Shown here: positions 46,020-57,317 of the stretch, one piece after another
How positions within the stretch are numbered: position 1 is the stretch's first letter
How the letters are laid out: every line of letters starts with the position of its first letter
Assembly (NCBI GenBank): GCA_928212115.1
Contig: CAKMRJ010005745.1
Span: 220,726,855-220,790,854, forward strand
Source: Lactuca virosa
Lineage: Eukaryota; Streptophyta; Magnoliopsida; Asterales; Asteraceae
Reading direction: 5' to 3'
DNA: 64,000 nucleotides
Translations under genes and position numbers: made by a program
The notes under the pieces: generated by a model
Database searches by the model: none
What the model was told of the DNA's origin: nothing
Seen by the model: only the letters and a program-made list of their open reading frames with translations

Positions 46020-48946
46020 TGTTCCAAAAACAATTCTTAGAGTTATACTCTAAGATTGTAATTGAGTGACATGTCTTAAAGAAGGTTTAAAACACTTGTC
46101 AAATGTAAGAGTAAAAGTTTTCTACTCTTGTACATTTGAAATTGGTAAGTTGTGATGTTTTGGATAAAACAAAGACCAACTAAGGCCAATTGTGTGAAGT
46201 GTTTGTCCTGATTAGAATCCACACTATCTCTTGAATATCTCACAAGAAAGTCTTATATGTCAAGAGGACAGTGGGAGTCTTAAAGGTCTTGAAAGTCTCA
46301 AGAACTAATCAAGAATAAAACCTGAAGTTCTTCACTAGCACACGACTTGAGGTTTATAACCTATCGTGTCGACATGTCTGTGCCTATTCAAGTTGGCTTT
46401 GCATAGGAGTTCTGAGAGTTCTCAATTGGTTGCACAGCTACTTGGAAGCAATGGCAGGCCCTTGAGCTGCCAAATGGCAAGAATTTAAGATTGCACAAGT
46501 TTAATCCATATAAGTGTGGATTTGTCAGTAACCTTGTCTTGTGATTATGGTTTTGACAAAATTCATATGGATAGGAACTCATACACCATAAAATCTAAGT
46601 GTCATAAGGTTTCTCTCCAATTCATGAAAATGATGGTGAGGAAACACTTTCACTAAGTAGATTTTAGCTAGATAGCAATTGTGATATTTGCATTCTCAAA
46701 GTCGTTAGTGGAGCGTGTGTGGTTAACCAGCACACTAACATGGACTTGTGAGAAGTGGTAAAGGTCTAAACAATCGAGACTATGATTACGGCATCCCTTT
46801 TCATAGTTCTTAAAATTGTTTAGACACACCTGTGAGCTATCTAAGATAAGGTGTATGATATTGATAAAGTTTTATCAAAGCAATCTAGTATCAGAAATCT
46901 GAACTTTGGTAAGAAAGTCAATAAAGTATTGATTTCTAGAAGTCCAGCTGATTTCTGATTACATGTCAAAGCTAGTGGGAGCATAAGTGTTATGCTAATA
47001 ATCATCATGTTAGTGGGAGCATGATAATTATGATAAAGGTTGCAAGTTAGCAATGTTAATTATAGAAAACAAAAGTTTCAATTCGTGAGGCTGCAGGGGT
47101 TGAAAAAGTTGTTTTGCTATAATTAAGGGAGACAAAATTATACTTCATTTCAATTCTAAAAGCTTAGATTGAGGTTTTAAGTCGTATTTAGTCAAGGATA
47201 TATATATGAATTTCATGTTGGAATGACTCAACATAAGGAAATTCTATATATGGGTCCATTATTTGTGTTCTAAAATTCGATTATGATTACGGCATCCCTT
47301 TTCATAATCTGAATTATGAGAACTTGGCAAATAGAAATGGAAATGTTATAGCAAAAGACTGGTTTAGTCTTTATGTGAGACATCATGACTCGTGTCCCAT
47401 ATGCTTCGGATATAGGATCGATTTCATGTGCTATATTCATCCTTTCTAAAATTTTCCAAATGCCTGGGCATTAAGAAGGGAAAAGGTCTAGAACTGGATA
47501 TGACTAAAAGGATTAAGCAATTGTCGAGGACAATCTAAGGTTTACCAAAGATTGGTTGCTCAAGGACAGTTGGAAGTATAGTGATAATTCTGGAAGGACC
47601 ATATTGACATAATTTGTAAGGAGGCAACTCTTGTTCAGAAGTGATAGTCAAAATGGAATATGGAAATGTTTCAAAGTTGGAAATTATTCAATCTGTGTAA
47701 GATTAGGAAACTTAATGCAAGAAGGATGTTTCCAAGGAGTTGATCTCCTTGGAATGCTCTGTAATGGTTGTTGTCAAGTCTTTCCAAGGAGTTGTGCATA
47801 ATCATTACAGGAGGATCAATGCATATAAGTTTAGAATCTAACAGATTTCAGTAAATGGCATGAATTTGGAATTCTTGCATTTGCAGTAAGGATTTGGGAC
47901 TGTGAAAGAGGATCATTGGAGTTATGTTCAATTGATCTAATTCACAAAGTGAAGATCATAGACAAACATAGTATGCATACTTGGTGTATGGCATGACTAG
48001 TGTTTAGAAAACATAGTGTACATGCTTGGAGCATGGGACAACTATTGTTTTAAATTCAAGAATAAAGTTGATAGCTGAAACAGTATACAATGAATAATGT
48101 GTAATCATATGGTGATAAATAAAAGGTGTTTTATTTGTGTTCATAGGTTTTGATACCATATTAGATTCTATTATTATTGTGTTTCATTTTGCATGTTTTG
48201 ACTTCCAGAATAACTAGGTCGTTCTTCCTGATTGACTAAGTTATTCAAACTATCCACAGTCGGTCATATGTTGGAAGTAGATATGAATCAAGACTGTCAT
48301 GGGTTGGCTTGTAGAGGTCTAAGATGTTGGACAAGGGGCTACAACACTCATGAGTGCTCATAAGTTCTGAGTATTGGATTCAACCCGCGCTCATTGGAAT
48401 CACTTCATGGATTTTATCACGAGTGATCATGAGACGATAATATCTTATATTCTTCAAACCTAGAGATATGAGTTGTTACTATGAGTTGGTTGTACATTGA
48501 TTGCACGAAAACGCATTCGGTAACTCGGTGTTATAAAACGTGCCTTTGTGTATGATTCAACAAGTAGTAGAACAAGCCATATGAGTCGAAGTTTATCCAT
48601 TCCTTTTACCTTCGGGATAAAAGTGATATCTGTGGGCCCCTCGATGATTTGATGATGACAAATGGAAGTGCTCGGCCAAGCCAGGACTGATTTGATTTGT
48701 TCAATTAGTCAGTCGTCATAAATCGGAAATCGGGAAACAACAAATGGACAGAGAGAATGATTATAATCCATGTCTCAGTCCATATGATATCTAGAATGGA
48801 GGAATATATGATTCCTTATCTAATGGACAAGTCATTGACAAAGGTCAGAGTTCATCTACAAGGTCAGAGTTCGACAGCGGCTTTTGAGAGCTACGATTGC
48901 CAGTTGGTTCCTGAAGTCTTACGCAATAATAGTTTTAGACTTATCC
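46020..48946 (+). other. Decayed interior of E2
   Basis: About 2.9 kb colinear with 23296-26340 of E1 (inverted). No recognisable RT; one to two P/Q hairpins fall here. Probably highly decayed pol. Confidence 0.5.
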
Positions 48947-48957
48947 AAGTGGGAGAC
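48947..48957 (+). other. Polypurine tract, E2
   Basis: AAGTGGGAGAC directly before the LTR start TGTTAGATTAG at 48958. Confidence 0.85.
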
Positions 48958-49732
48958 TGTTAGATTAGTGTCTAAGTCCATAACTATAATTGGTATGTAC
49001 TTGACCCGACTCGGCATGGTCCATTTGGGTTGCATGGCATCGGAACATTTGGATAGACCGTTTATGAGGAAAAGACATTTTGTGACATATTAATATATTA
49101 TAAGTTCTAATATATTAATATGAAATCATGTTATTTAATTAGTATTGATCAAGAATTAATTTGGACTTAATTTAGTGATCAAAAAGAGACTAATTAAATA
49201 TATGGGGATTGATTGTGTAAATCATTCATTCTTATATATGTGGGCTTATGATCCAGATTCCTTTATGTTGGGTTTAACCCATGTGGTGATCCATGGATAC
49301 TCCATGGAGGTTAAAACCCATGGAGCATAAGGAATGAGTGAGGTCATGAGTTACATGGTGTAACCCTAATAGCCACACTATATAAGAACCCCTTTAGTTC
49401 AAGAAATGGGCACTAGTGATACATATTTTGAGGGCTAGCCGATTTGAACATGTATGTCTTCTTCTCATGGTTATTCCAAGAGTTCATGATGTTTTGTGAA
49501 CCATTTGAGGTGTCACACTTGGGGCACTAGGCTCTCAAGCTTCATGGAGTCAAGCAACAACAACAAGGTATGTATTCTATCTATTTTATTATCCTAGTAT
49601 CAATGTTTTGGTATGCTAGTTAGGATAATACCTTGGATAATCATATTTGAATGTATAATAGAGAAAACATAGATCCAAGGTATTTAGGGTTGCATGTACA
49701 CTTAGGAGTGTTAGAATGCTCAAAACCCAACA
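48958..49732 (+). mobile_element. 3' LTR of E2
   Basis: 775 bases, TGTTAGATTAG to AAAACCCAACA. Differs from the 5' LTR by only a handful of substitutions and one-base gaps. Confidence 0.9.
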
Positions 49733-51026
49733 TCATCTATCCTGCATTCGTTCATTCCGAAGTCCATCGCTTCCAGGGTTCATATGACAGACACTAAGTC
49801 CATAGTTGTCAATGCTCCTTCGTAAAGCACTAAATCCATAGCTGCTAATCTTTATTTATCAGGCACTAAGTCCATAGCTACCAGCATTTATCTAACAGGT
49901 ACTAAGTCCATAGCTACCAACGTTTCTCTAACAGGTACTAAGTCCATAGCTACCAATGTTTATCTAATAGGCACTAAGTCCATAGTTGTCGATGTTATTT
50001 ATTAGGCACTAAGTCTATAGCTGCCAATGTTTACTCATACCATCTTTCATCTCTCATCGTTCATCTACCCATGTTTTACCCAACATATTCGTAGATATAA
50101 AATATGTATACAGTTTAAATCATTCAAAACATGTATAAAATCGTTCATCCATCATAGAAAGCAAGTACTAAAATAATATGCACACATAGCACATAATTTA
50201 TATAAAATACTTCATATCTATGTGTAAGATGAAAGTAACTATGCACTCACTTGTTAAAGTGATGATTCCAAACTCGGACAGCGCTTCGCTTCTTAACGAT
50301 TCTATTTTCCTTCGACGAAACCTAACATTATTATCGCTAAGTTTTAGTCTAATCTTTATTACGACTAATTATTAGTCTAGATTCATCATTAACTCAAAGT
50401 CTACTTAATGATCTATCAAGTAAGGAACAACCAGGTAGGATCATATCGGAGGTAGGGTCTGTTTAGTATATGAAGTATACTGTTTGGAAATCCCAATTTA
50501 AACACCTCACTAAATCACAGCCTAGACATCATCCTCGTAAGTAGATCAATCAGTATAACGACTTTGAATCGCTGATAAATTTTATTTATAGGTTCATAAT
50601 AACAATATTATAAGCTATATTTAAAGTAGGGTAGCATAACTTACTTAGCTAGGAGTCGGGCTCTGCAGGGAAAGAACTTCGTCGCTGAATCTTTCTAAGA
50701 AAGATTCTTGCAGCACTTCAGCGCTCACCTTACTATACTCAAAACTACAGAAAGAGAAGTCGAATCACGAGAGACCGAAATGCTCGGGGGATAAGAAGAT
50801 AAAGACTCTTGAATCAAGAGAATGGTGCAAGAAATATGAGAGCCTAGAGGCTCTTATTTATAGTAATTGAATTTTCAAAAACCATCGTCTATATTTACTT
50901 AAATGACTAAACACCCCTTTGTAATACTATTTTAAATAAATTTAATGATATTTGTACAAAACTAATGTCGAAAGTACACAACATTAGTCTTATAACGACT
51001 GCATCGTCGATACCTTTCTAATGATA

Positions 51027-51064
<38 letters not shown>

Positions 51065-51958
51065 GTATATATGATTTATGCTTTATTTTAATACGTAAAT
51101 GTGCTATTAAAAATTATAACTCGTTCATACGAACTTCATTTTTGACGTTCTTTATATCCACGCGTTGGTATTTACGAGTACTACAACTTTCATTTAGACG
51201 CTGTCAGTTAATTCTCATTCTATCTCAGATTTACAAAACTGTATCAAATTTATCGCGCTCGAAGACTAGGGACCAACTTTCGTCCATATCTTTAACATAC
51301 GAGCTCTATTCTCGACGTTCTTATATCCACGAGTTGGTATTTATGAGTACTACAACTTTCATTTAGACTCCATCCGCTCATTCTCATTCTATCTTGAATT
51401 TACAAATCTGTATCGAATTTGTCGCGCTTGAAGAGTAGGGACTAAGTTTCGTCCATATCTTTTGCATACGAGCTCCGTTTTCAACTGTATTTTTGTCGTT
51501 GAGCTCCTATTAATGAGACCTTAAATTCTCGTTTAGACTGGTTTGGTTAAAAATCGACCGATCTAAAATTCGAATTTCGAGCTGTGCACTGCTATGCTAA
51601 ATCTTAGAAAAATCATAACTTCCTCATACGAAGTCAGATTTGGACGTTCTTTTTATGCACACTCTCGGTTTAACATATAATACGACTTTCGTTTAGATAG
51701 CTAAGGCTAGAAAGTATTTTATCGTAAATTCACTTTTTATGATTCCCGGTGCCGTGCCGGTTTTTTGCCGTAAAACTTCGACGGGTCATAACTTGTTTGT
51801 TATAACTCGGATTTCAGCGTTCTTTATATGTACGCAACCCTTGTGATATATACTATAACTTTGTCAAAATTATTTATTCTAGGTAATCTTATATTAAAAA
51901 ATTTATTTTTGACGCTTATTGTCTCTAAATTGACTAACCCGAATCTGCGGGTGTTACA

Positions 51959-52758
51959 GTCACCCACCTCAGCCCAGCACAGAGTTGATATGCACTTACG
52001 CCCATAGAGGGCTTCAAATGGGAAAACTTTGATGCTAGTATGATAACTATTGTTGTATGAGAAATCGATGAGGGGTAAGTGGGTATCCCAAGCTTTACCG
52101 AAGTCGATCACACAAGCTCTCAACATATCTTCCAATGTTTGAATAGTTCTTACACTTTGTCCATCGCTTTGTGGGTGGTAGGTTGTACTTATGTCAAGCT
52201 TAGTTCCCAAGGACTTTTGTAGTGTTTTCCAGAATCGTGAGGTAAACCTGCTATCTCTATCCGAGATAATGGATATTGGCACACCATGCAGTCGTATAAT
52301 CTCCTTGATGTACGTCCTCGTTAGTTTTTCCATCTTGTCTGTCTCTTTTATTGGCAGGAAGTGCGCGGACTTGGTTAACCTATCAACAATCACCCATATG
52401 GTGTCGATTCCACCAGTCGTCTTGGGTAATTTAGTTATGAAGTCCATGATTATCTGATTCCACTTCCACTCGGGTATCTCAGGTTGCTGTAGCAAACCCG
52501 AAGGCTTTTGGTATTCTAATTTAACCTTGGCACAAGTCAGGCACTTGCCCACATAGGTAGCAATCTCTTCCTTCATGTTTGCCACCAGTATAGTTTCTTA
52601 AGGTCCAGATACATCTTGTCTAAACCGGGATGAAAGGAGTATTTGGTCTTGTAAGCCTCGTTCATGATAACGTCCCTAAACCCACCAAACTTCGGTGTCC
52701 AGATTCGAATCATGAGATAATGAGCCCCGTCACCCTTGACCTCTAGGTTTGTATCCAT
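51959..52758 (-). pseudogene. Gypsy integrase of element D, zinc and catalytic domains
   Basis: Two frames joined by a frameshift near 52580. The first (52758-52573) holds the zinc-binding N-terminus, with EAYKTKYSFHPG where EAHKTKYS is usual, and YWWQ. The second (from 52585) continues GKCLTCAKVKLEYQ and the core: MDFITKLPKT (first Asp), SIISDRDSRFTSRFW (second Asp), then HPQSDGQSVRTIQ. The third catalytic residue, normally Glu in DGQSER, is Val (codon at 52153-52151). Homology ends at CWAEVGD, exactly where F's LTR begins. Without the Glu strand transfer would fail. The C-terminus lies at 37319-37497. Confidence 0.88.
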
Positions 52759-52760
52759 TC

Positions 52761-53951
52761 TCAGGCTTCAAGGCCTTGAGTTGTGCCTCCTTGATTTGTG
52801 TAGACATGTGTGAATGGATAGTTATCGTCAATGATTTTACTCGGGCGGCCCGAGTATTCCTTTCGACTTAGGGCATCTGCTACTACGTTGGCCTTGCCCA
52901 GATGATAACGAATTTCACATCCGTAGTCGTTTAGTAGTTCCACCCATCGTCTTTGCCTCATGTTGAGTTCTTTTTGATTGAGAATGTGCTAGAGACTCTT
53001 ATGTTCGGTGAAGATTGTGCACTTCGTGCCATAGAGATAGTGTCTCTAGATTTTCAAAGCAAACACCGCCGCTCCCAATTCGAGGTCATGCGTGGTGTAA
53101 TTGACTTCGTGAGTCTTAAGTTGTCTCGATGCATAGGCAATGACCTTTCCTCGTTGCATGAGCACACACCCAAGACCCTGCTTTGAGGCATCGCAGTAGA
53201 CCACAAAGTCTTCCGTCCCTTCTGGAAGAGACAAGATCGGAGCACTGCATAGGGCTTGCTTCAGTGTTTGGAAGGAAGTTTCTTTCTTATCTTCCCAGTT
53301 GAAGGTCATTCCCTTCTGATTCAAGGTAGTGAGTGGCTTAGCGATCTTTGAGAAGTTTTGTATGAACCTACGGTAGTAGCCAGCAAGGCCTAAGAACTGG
53401 CGGATCTCCGTCGGTGTCCTTGGCGCTTTCCAGTTCTCAATTTCCTTGATTTTAAAGGGGTCCACATGTATCCCTTCCGTGCTGACCACGTGTCCTAAGA
53501 AGTCCACCTTTCGGATCCAGAATTCGCATTTTGAAAACTTCGCATATAGTTTCTCCGTCCTTAATGTCTCTAGGACTTGTCGTAGATGCTGACTATGTTC
53601 TTCCTTACTTTGTGAATAGACCAATATGTCGTCGATGAATACTATCACCAATTTATCTAGGTAAGGTCGGCAAACACGGTGCATTAGTCAATCCGAAGGG
53701 CATCACCATGAACTCGTAGTAACCGTAACGAGTCCTAAACGCCGTTTTGGAGACATCTTCCTCCTGGTGAGTTTTTTCAACTCCCTATAGTCAATGCACA
53801 TACGAAATGATCTGTCTTTTCTTATTAACGAACAGAACTGGTGCTCCCCAAGGTGAAAAACTTGGTCTGATGAATCCTTTCCTCAGTAGTTCGTTTAGCT
53901 GAGTGGACATTTCATGCATTTCGGCCGGAGCCAATCGGTATGGTGACTTGG
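52761..53951 (-). pseudogene. Gypsy reverse transcriptase and RNase H of element D
   Basis: Frame fragments on the minus strand show, in order, STQLNELLRKGFIRPS, GAPVLFVNKK, MCIDYRELKKLT, a deletion, YGYYEFMVMPFGLTNAP, then after a frameshift PYLDKLVIVFIDDILVYS (catalytic FIDD) to FLGLAGYYRRFI, and RNase H opening VVYCDASKQGLG. A TAG at 53048-53046 and another downstream interrupt RNase H; it resumes as RRWVELLNDYGCEIRYH and ANVVADALSRK. The deletion removes the segment carrying the first catalytic Asp of RT (about 60 residues). Inactive. Confidence 0.88.
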
Positions 53952-54587
53952 CTATAGGGTGGCTCCAGGAATCAATTCGATTATGAACTCGACTTGTCGC
54001 ACAGGTGGTATTCCCGGAAGGTCTTCTGGGATTACATCGTGAAAGTTACAGACTTCTAGGATATCCTTGATATCCTTCACTTCCCTCTTCTTGTCAACAA
54101 CGTGAGCTAGGAATGCATGGTACTTCTTGCGTAGATAGTTTTGAGCCTTGATGCAAGAGATGATTTGGAGGTTTGTGTCAGGTTTGTCACCGTAGATGAC
54201 GAGGGTTTCGTTACTTGGTAAGTTAAGTCGGACGGCTTTTTCGTAACACAAGATATCAGCATGGTGAGGACTTAACCAATCCATGCCAATGATAACGTCA
54301 AAACTCCTTATTCTAACAGGCATTAAGTCGATTTGAAAGGAATGGTTGTTTAGAGTTAGATTGCATCCAATGTATACGTCTTTAGTGCTTTCAGTTTTAC
54401 CATTTTCCATTTCTACTGTGAATATTTCATTGAGTGATTGTGGCTTTTGGTTGAGTATGTGCTTAAACTTGTGGCTCACGAAGCTTCTCTCCACACCACT
54501 ATCGAAAAGTATGCATGCATATGAGTTATTGAGGAGAAACGTACCGGTAACCACCGTGGGGTCCTTCACGGCCTTCTCGTGTCCCAA
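53952..54587 (-). pseudogene. Gypsy aspartic protease of element D
   Basis: An open frame of 211 codons: GTFLLNNSYACILFDSGVERSF with the catalytic Asp in DSG near residue 29, then VIIGMDWLSPHHADI, the conserved protease end, and the linker PEDLPGIPPVRQVEF leading into RT. It is the best preserved piece of D. A frameshift separates it from gag upstream and RT downstream. Confidence 0.85.
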
Positions 54588-54621
54588 TTCCTGGACCCGT
54601 CCTGTACCCCCAGCATTCCTT

Positions 54622-55751
54622 TTATTGGCTTTTGGGCATTCTTTTCTGTAAATGCGCCGTTTCCTCGCATTCGTAGAATGATCGGCTCACCCCGACATTT
54701 GTGGCTGGGGCGGCCTGTTGGGCTGGCACCTTACAAAAATAGACGGTGTGCCCTTTCCTGTCGCAGTTTCTGCAATGCATTTCCCGACAAACTCCAGTGT
54801 GGTGGAAGTTGCACTTGCCGCATTTGGGTCTTTCCCGCATTGGGTTAGTTGATATTGTTCGTGGTGCTGGGACGGCAGGGACAGTGGTAGCGTTAACTGC
54901 CACCATTTGTTGTCTCTTGGCAGGCTCTTGTGTCGGTTGGCCCTTCCTCTTGTTCCAGGGTTTTCTTTTGTTGTCTCCCCCTTTCGTTTGTTCGGGGATG
55001 GCCGTTATAATGCCCTGGCGAACTCCATGATCCACAAGCATTTGTGTCAAGCGTTTGGCACTGTCAAAAGTGGATGGGTTCGCAGATACCACATTTCCTT
55101 GAATCTAGGGGGATAGTCCCCAGATGTATCATTCCACCTTTTTGCGTTCCGGGATGACCATCCCGGGACATAGCACTTCCAAGTCGCTGAACCTGGTAGT
55201 ATAGGCTGCTATATTGGAGCCCTTCATTGTGAGGCTCTAGAGTTCTTGCTCCAGCTTCTATACTTCGCCCTTCGGGCAGTATTCTGCTAGCATCATGACC
55301 TTCAGGTCCTCCCAGCTCAAAGCATTGTCCACTGGGAGAGTTAGCGATTTGACATGGCCATTCCACCAGGAGAGGGCCCCGTCGGCGAATGTGCAGGCCG
55401 CAAATTTGACCTTGCTCCCTTCCGGACATGCACAGATATCGAACACCAACTCAGTCTTCTCAAACCATCTTGTCAGGGCAATGACGCCTCCGTTTCCATA
55501 GAAAGTTTTGGGTTTGCAGTTTCAGAAGTCCTTGTAGGAGCATCCTCTTGAGTGTCCATGGCTTTCACCCTAGTTAGAACTATTTGTACCATTTCAGTCC
55601 CATTGGTACCATTGGTACTAATCTGTGCCACAGCGGCTGTCACAGCGGCTATTAAATTAGCTTGAAAGACGGCATAATCCATCGGTGGAGGTGGTGGCGG
55701 TGGTGGTGCTGATGTGTTATTGACACGCCTGACTCCTCTGTGGGGTGGCAT
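54622..55751 (-). pseudogene. Gypsy gag of element D
   Basis: The start is taken at MPPHRGVRRVNN (ATG at 55751), the usual N-terminus, followed by a proline run and an Ala-rich helix. The frame shifts near 55470; the gag core (GSKVKFAACTFADGALSWWNG) runs in another frame to about 55258, shifts again, and the C-terminal part (55092-54622) holds zinc knuckles CGKCNFHHTGVC and CRNCDRKGHTVYFC. A third, FYECEETAHLQKRM, has lost two Cys. At least two frameshifts. Confidence 0.85.
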
Positions 55752-56188
55752 ACTTCTGCCATAAAGTTCAAAGATGGAATGATGATAAGTCTTCAATAGT
55801 GGGTATTAGTCGGGTATTATTGAAGTGGAATGTATCATTTATATATGTATTATGTCTTGTCCTTATCGTAACTTGTAATCAATTCATAATTAGAAGTCTA
55901 CTATAGTAAGTAAACAATTTCACAACCGTTTATGAATTTAATAGCAATACCCAATGAAATAAAATATGTGCCAATTTCATTGATAACATATATTAGTACA
56001 TGGTTTTGAAAAAATTGACATTGATGAAGGTCTAAAATACATCAATGTAAGGGAAATTTTTGACAGCATAACGACCCCTTGAATAGTGTAATCACTTATT
56101 CGTAGGGTCGAACCTACATAAAGAAAGGAGTAGCACCAATGCTTACTCGTAAAACCTAACCTATAATAAAATGTGAGTAGTATAAATA

Positions 56189-56871
56189 CTACTCACGGTG
56201 TGTGGTATCCTGTAGGCCATGGAATGAATCCATGAAGGTCTGCACCTCCCCTATTCGATGCTCAGCCTCGATCACACATCTCTCCATTGTGGCCTGACAT
56301 TCCCGGAACTCCCTAATCTCGGCTCGGGTCGCGGTACCTCCTCTTTAAGGGCTTTGATGTGATCCCGGGTCCAATCATGATCTTCGTCCAGAAGACGAAG
56401 ACGGACTGCGGTGACCTCGGTGGTGGCACCAACCTCCATGATCTGGTTGATAGATGCCCTTGCCTGCTCACCATGGCGATCGATGCAACGAATCATGACA
56501 GAGAGAGCCCTATCTGTTGAACTCCCTCTGTCGAGGTTGTAGAAGCCTCGTTCCATACCATAAGGAGGGTGTTGGCCCTGTTCCTAGCTCCATCTCCTTA
56601 AATATACTACCCATCGGGGCATCGGGCCCTGGAAGTTCCATTTGGGGGCGGGGTTTCGGGCGACATGGGGTGAGTTACAGACCTCGAGTTCTGAGTCGGA
56701 GTCTTCCTCAACTTCCTCTTCGTCCTCTTCCTCCTCTGGATCCTCCTCAGGATCCTCTTCGGTATCCTCCTTAATCCAGCCACCGTTTCCCTGGTTGGGA
56801 AAGTAAGGGTCTCTGGGGTGATGAAAACCTACCATGTTGAATGTGCAGTGATAGGCGTATAAGGGGTACAT
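56189..56871 (-). pseudogene. Extra ORF before gag in element D
   Basis: About 225 codons between primer-binding site and gag, on the element's sense strand. Residues 1-30 contain FHHPRDPYFPNQGNGG; about 33-60 is an acidic run of Glu/Asp; then MPRWVVYLRRWS, a TAG at 56586-56584, and in the same frame PPYGMERGFYNLDRGSSTDR and a long charged helix (coiled-coil like). Near 56345 a one-base shift is needed to go on to a second coil ending at the TAG at 56191-56189. Apart from one stop and one shift the frame is intact. No function is known to me; extra ORFs before gag are known in Ogre/Tat elements, a different clade. Not gag: gag follows 440 bases later. Confidence 0.6.
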
Positions 56872-57249
56872 AATGACTCTAGGTGTACAGTTCTATAGCA
56901 TCATAAAATACTCCTATAGTATTTTAAACTTTATGTTTGGTTCTTAGTGTTTCTTTGTATGAAGTGTTGGTAAGTTTTAGACTCGTCGTTCACTACGACC
57001 ATTCCCCGGCATATGCTAGTCACATCTTGGATAAATATACTTGATCAGGCTATATTTATCCCAGATCTAATTACATACTCCAAGGTCTACTCTTAGTGTT
57101 CAACTTATCTTTTCACTTATGTAGCGTTCTTGTTATTACATTGTTCTAGTATATATGTAGGTACTTATACTTTTATATAAAAATATAATTATATTTTAAA
57201 AGTATGCTTGTGCGAAAATGTTAAGTCAAAGAGTTTTAGTCCCATTTTA

Positions 57250-57298
57250 TTTATAGTTGTATATCTTACCTGGTTTGATATACTTAGTTCACTATAAA
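57250..57298 (-). other. Post-primer hairpin of D
   Basis: On the minus strand TTTATAG pairs with CTATAAA and GTATATC with GATATAC, with a GTGAACTAA bulge on the 5' side, starting three bases behind the primer-binding site. Confidence 0.6.
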
Positions 57299-57300
57299 CA

Positions 57301-57314
57301 ATGCTCTGATACCA
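57301..57314 (-). other. Primer-binding site, element D
   Basis: TGGTATCAGAGCAT on the minus strand, three bases after the LTR end GGGTGAGATA; initiator tRNA-Met type. Confidence 0.88.
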
Positions 57315-57317
57315 TTC

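Larger units (their letters stand above)
44030..47325 (+). repeat. Constant-loop hairpins of E2 (P and Q modules)
   Basis: P loops (core CGGCATCCC) at 44213-44227, 44397-44413, 46785-46801 and 47286-47302; Q loops (22 bases opening GAGCGTGTGTGGTTAACC) at 44044-44065, 44124-44145 and 46711-46732. Each loop is closed by a different stem: for example CAACTATTTTATAACT with AGTTATAAATAGGTTG, GTCTAAACAAT with ATTGTTTAGAC plus ACTATG with CATAGT, and GATTATG with CATAATC. Confidence 0.75.
42040..49732 (+). mobile_element. Copia-type element E2, TSD TCATM
   Basis: Plus-oriented, 7,693 bases, TGTTGG to CCAACA, flanked by TCATA (42035-42039) and TCATC (49733-49737); the other LTR of F shows the empty site AATCATCTATCC near 37909-37920. 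LTRs are 777 and 775 bases and nearly identical, so the insertion is young. The interior has only broken gag and integrase fragments plus four P-type and three Q-type hairpins. Same family as E1, inverted relative to it. Confidence 0.9.
37498..51958 (-). mobile_element. LARD-like element F
   Basis: Minus-oriented element: 5' LTR 41597-51958 (split by E2), primer-binding site 41581-41594, interior of only about 1,435 bases without gag or pol, polypurine tract near 40146-40165, 3' LTR 37498-40145. LTRs are about 2.65-2.67 kb each. The structure is complete but non-coding, so F is a large retrotransposon derivative needing outside proteins. Its LTR and leader are related to those at 61014-64000. 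The left terminus is missing its last 30 or so bases with part of D's integrase. Expected duplication GTCAC (51959-51963) has no partner. Confidence 0.85.
41597..51958 (-). mobile_element. 5' LTR of element F (split by E2)
   Basis: Composed of 41597-42039 and 49733-51958, about 2.67 kb without E2. On the minus strand it begins TGTAACACCCGCAG (51958) and ends GGGGATGTCACA (41597). The splice-donor-like site here reads AA/GTAAGT (near 50640) against AA/GTGAGT in the other LTR. Confidence 0.88.
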
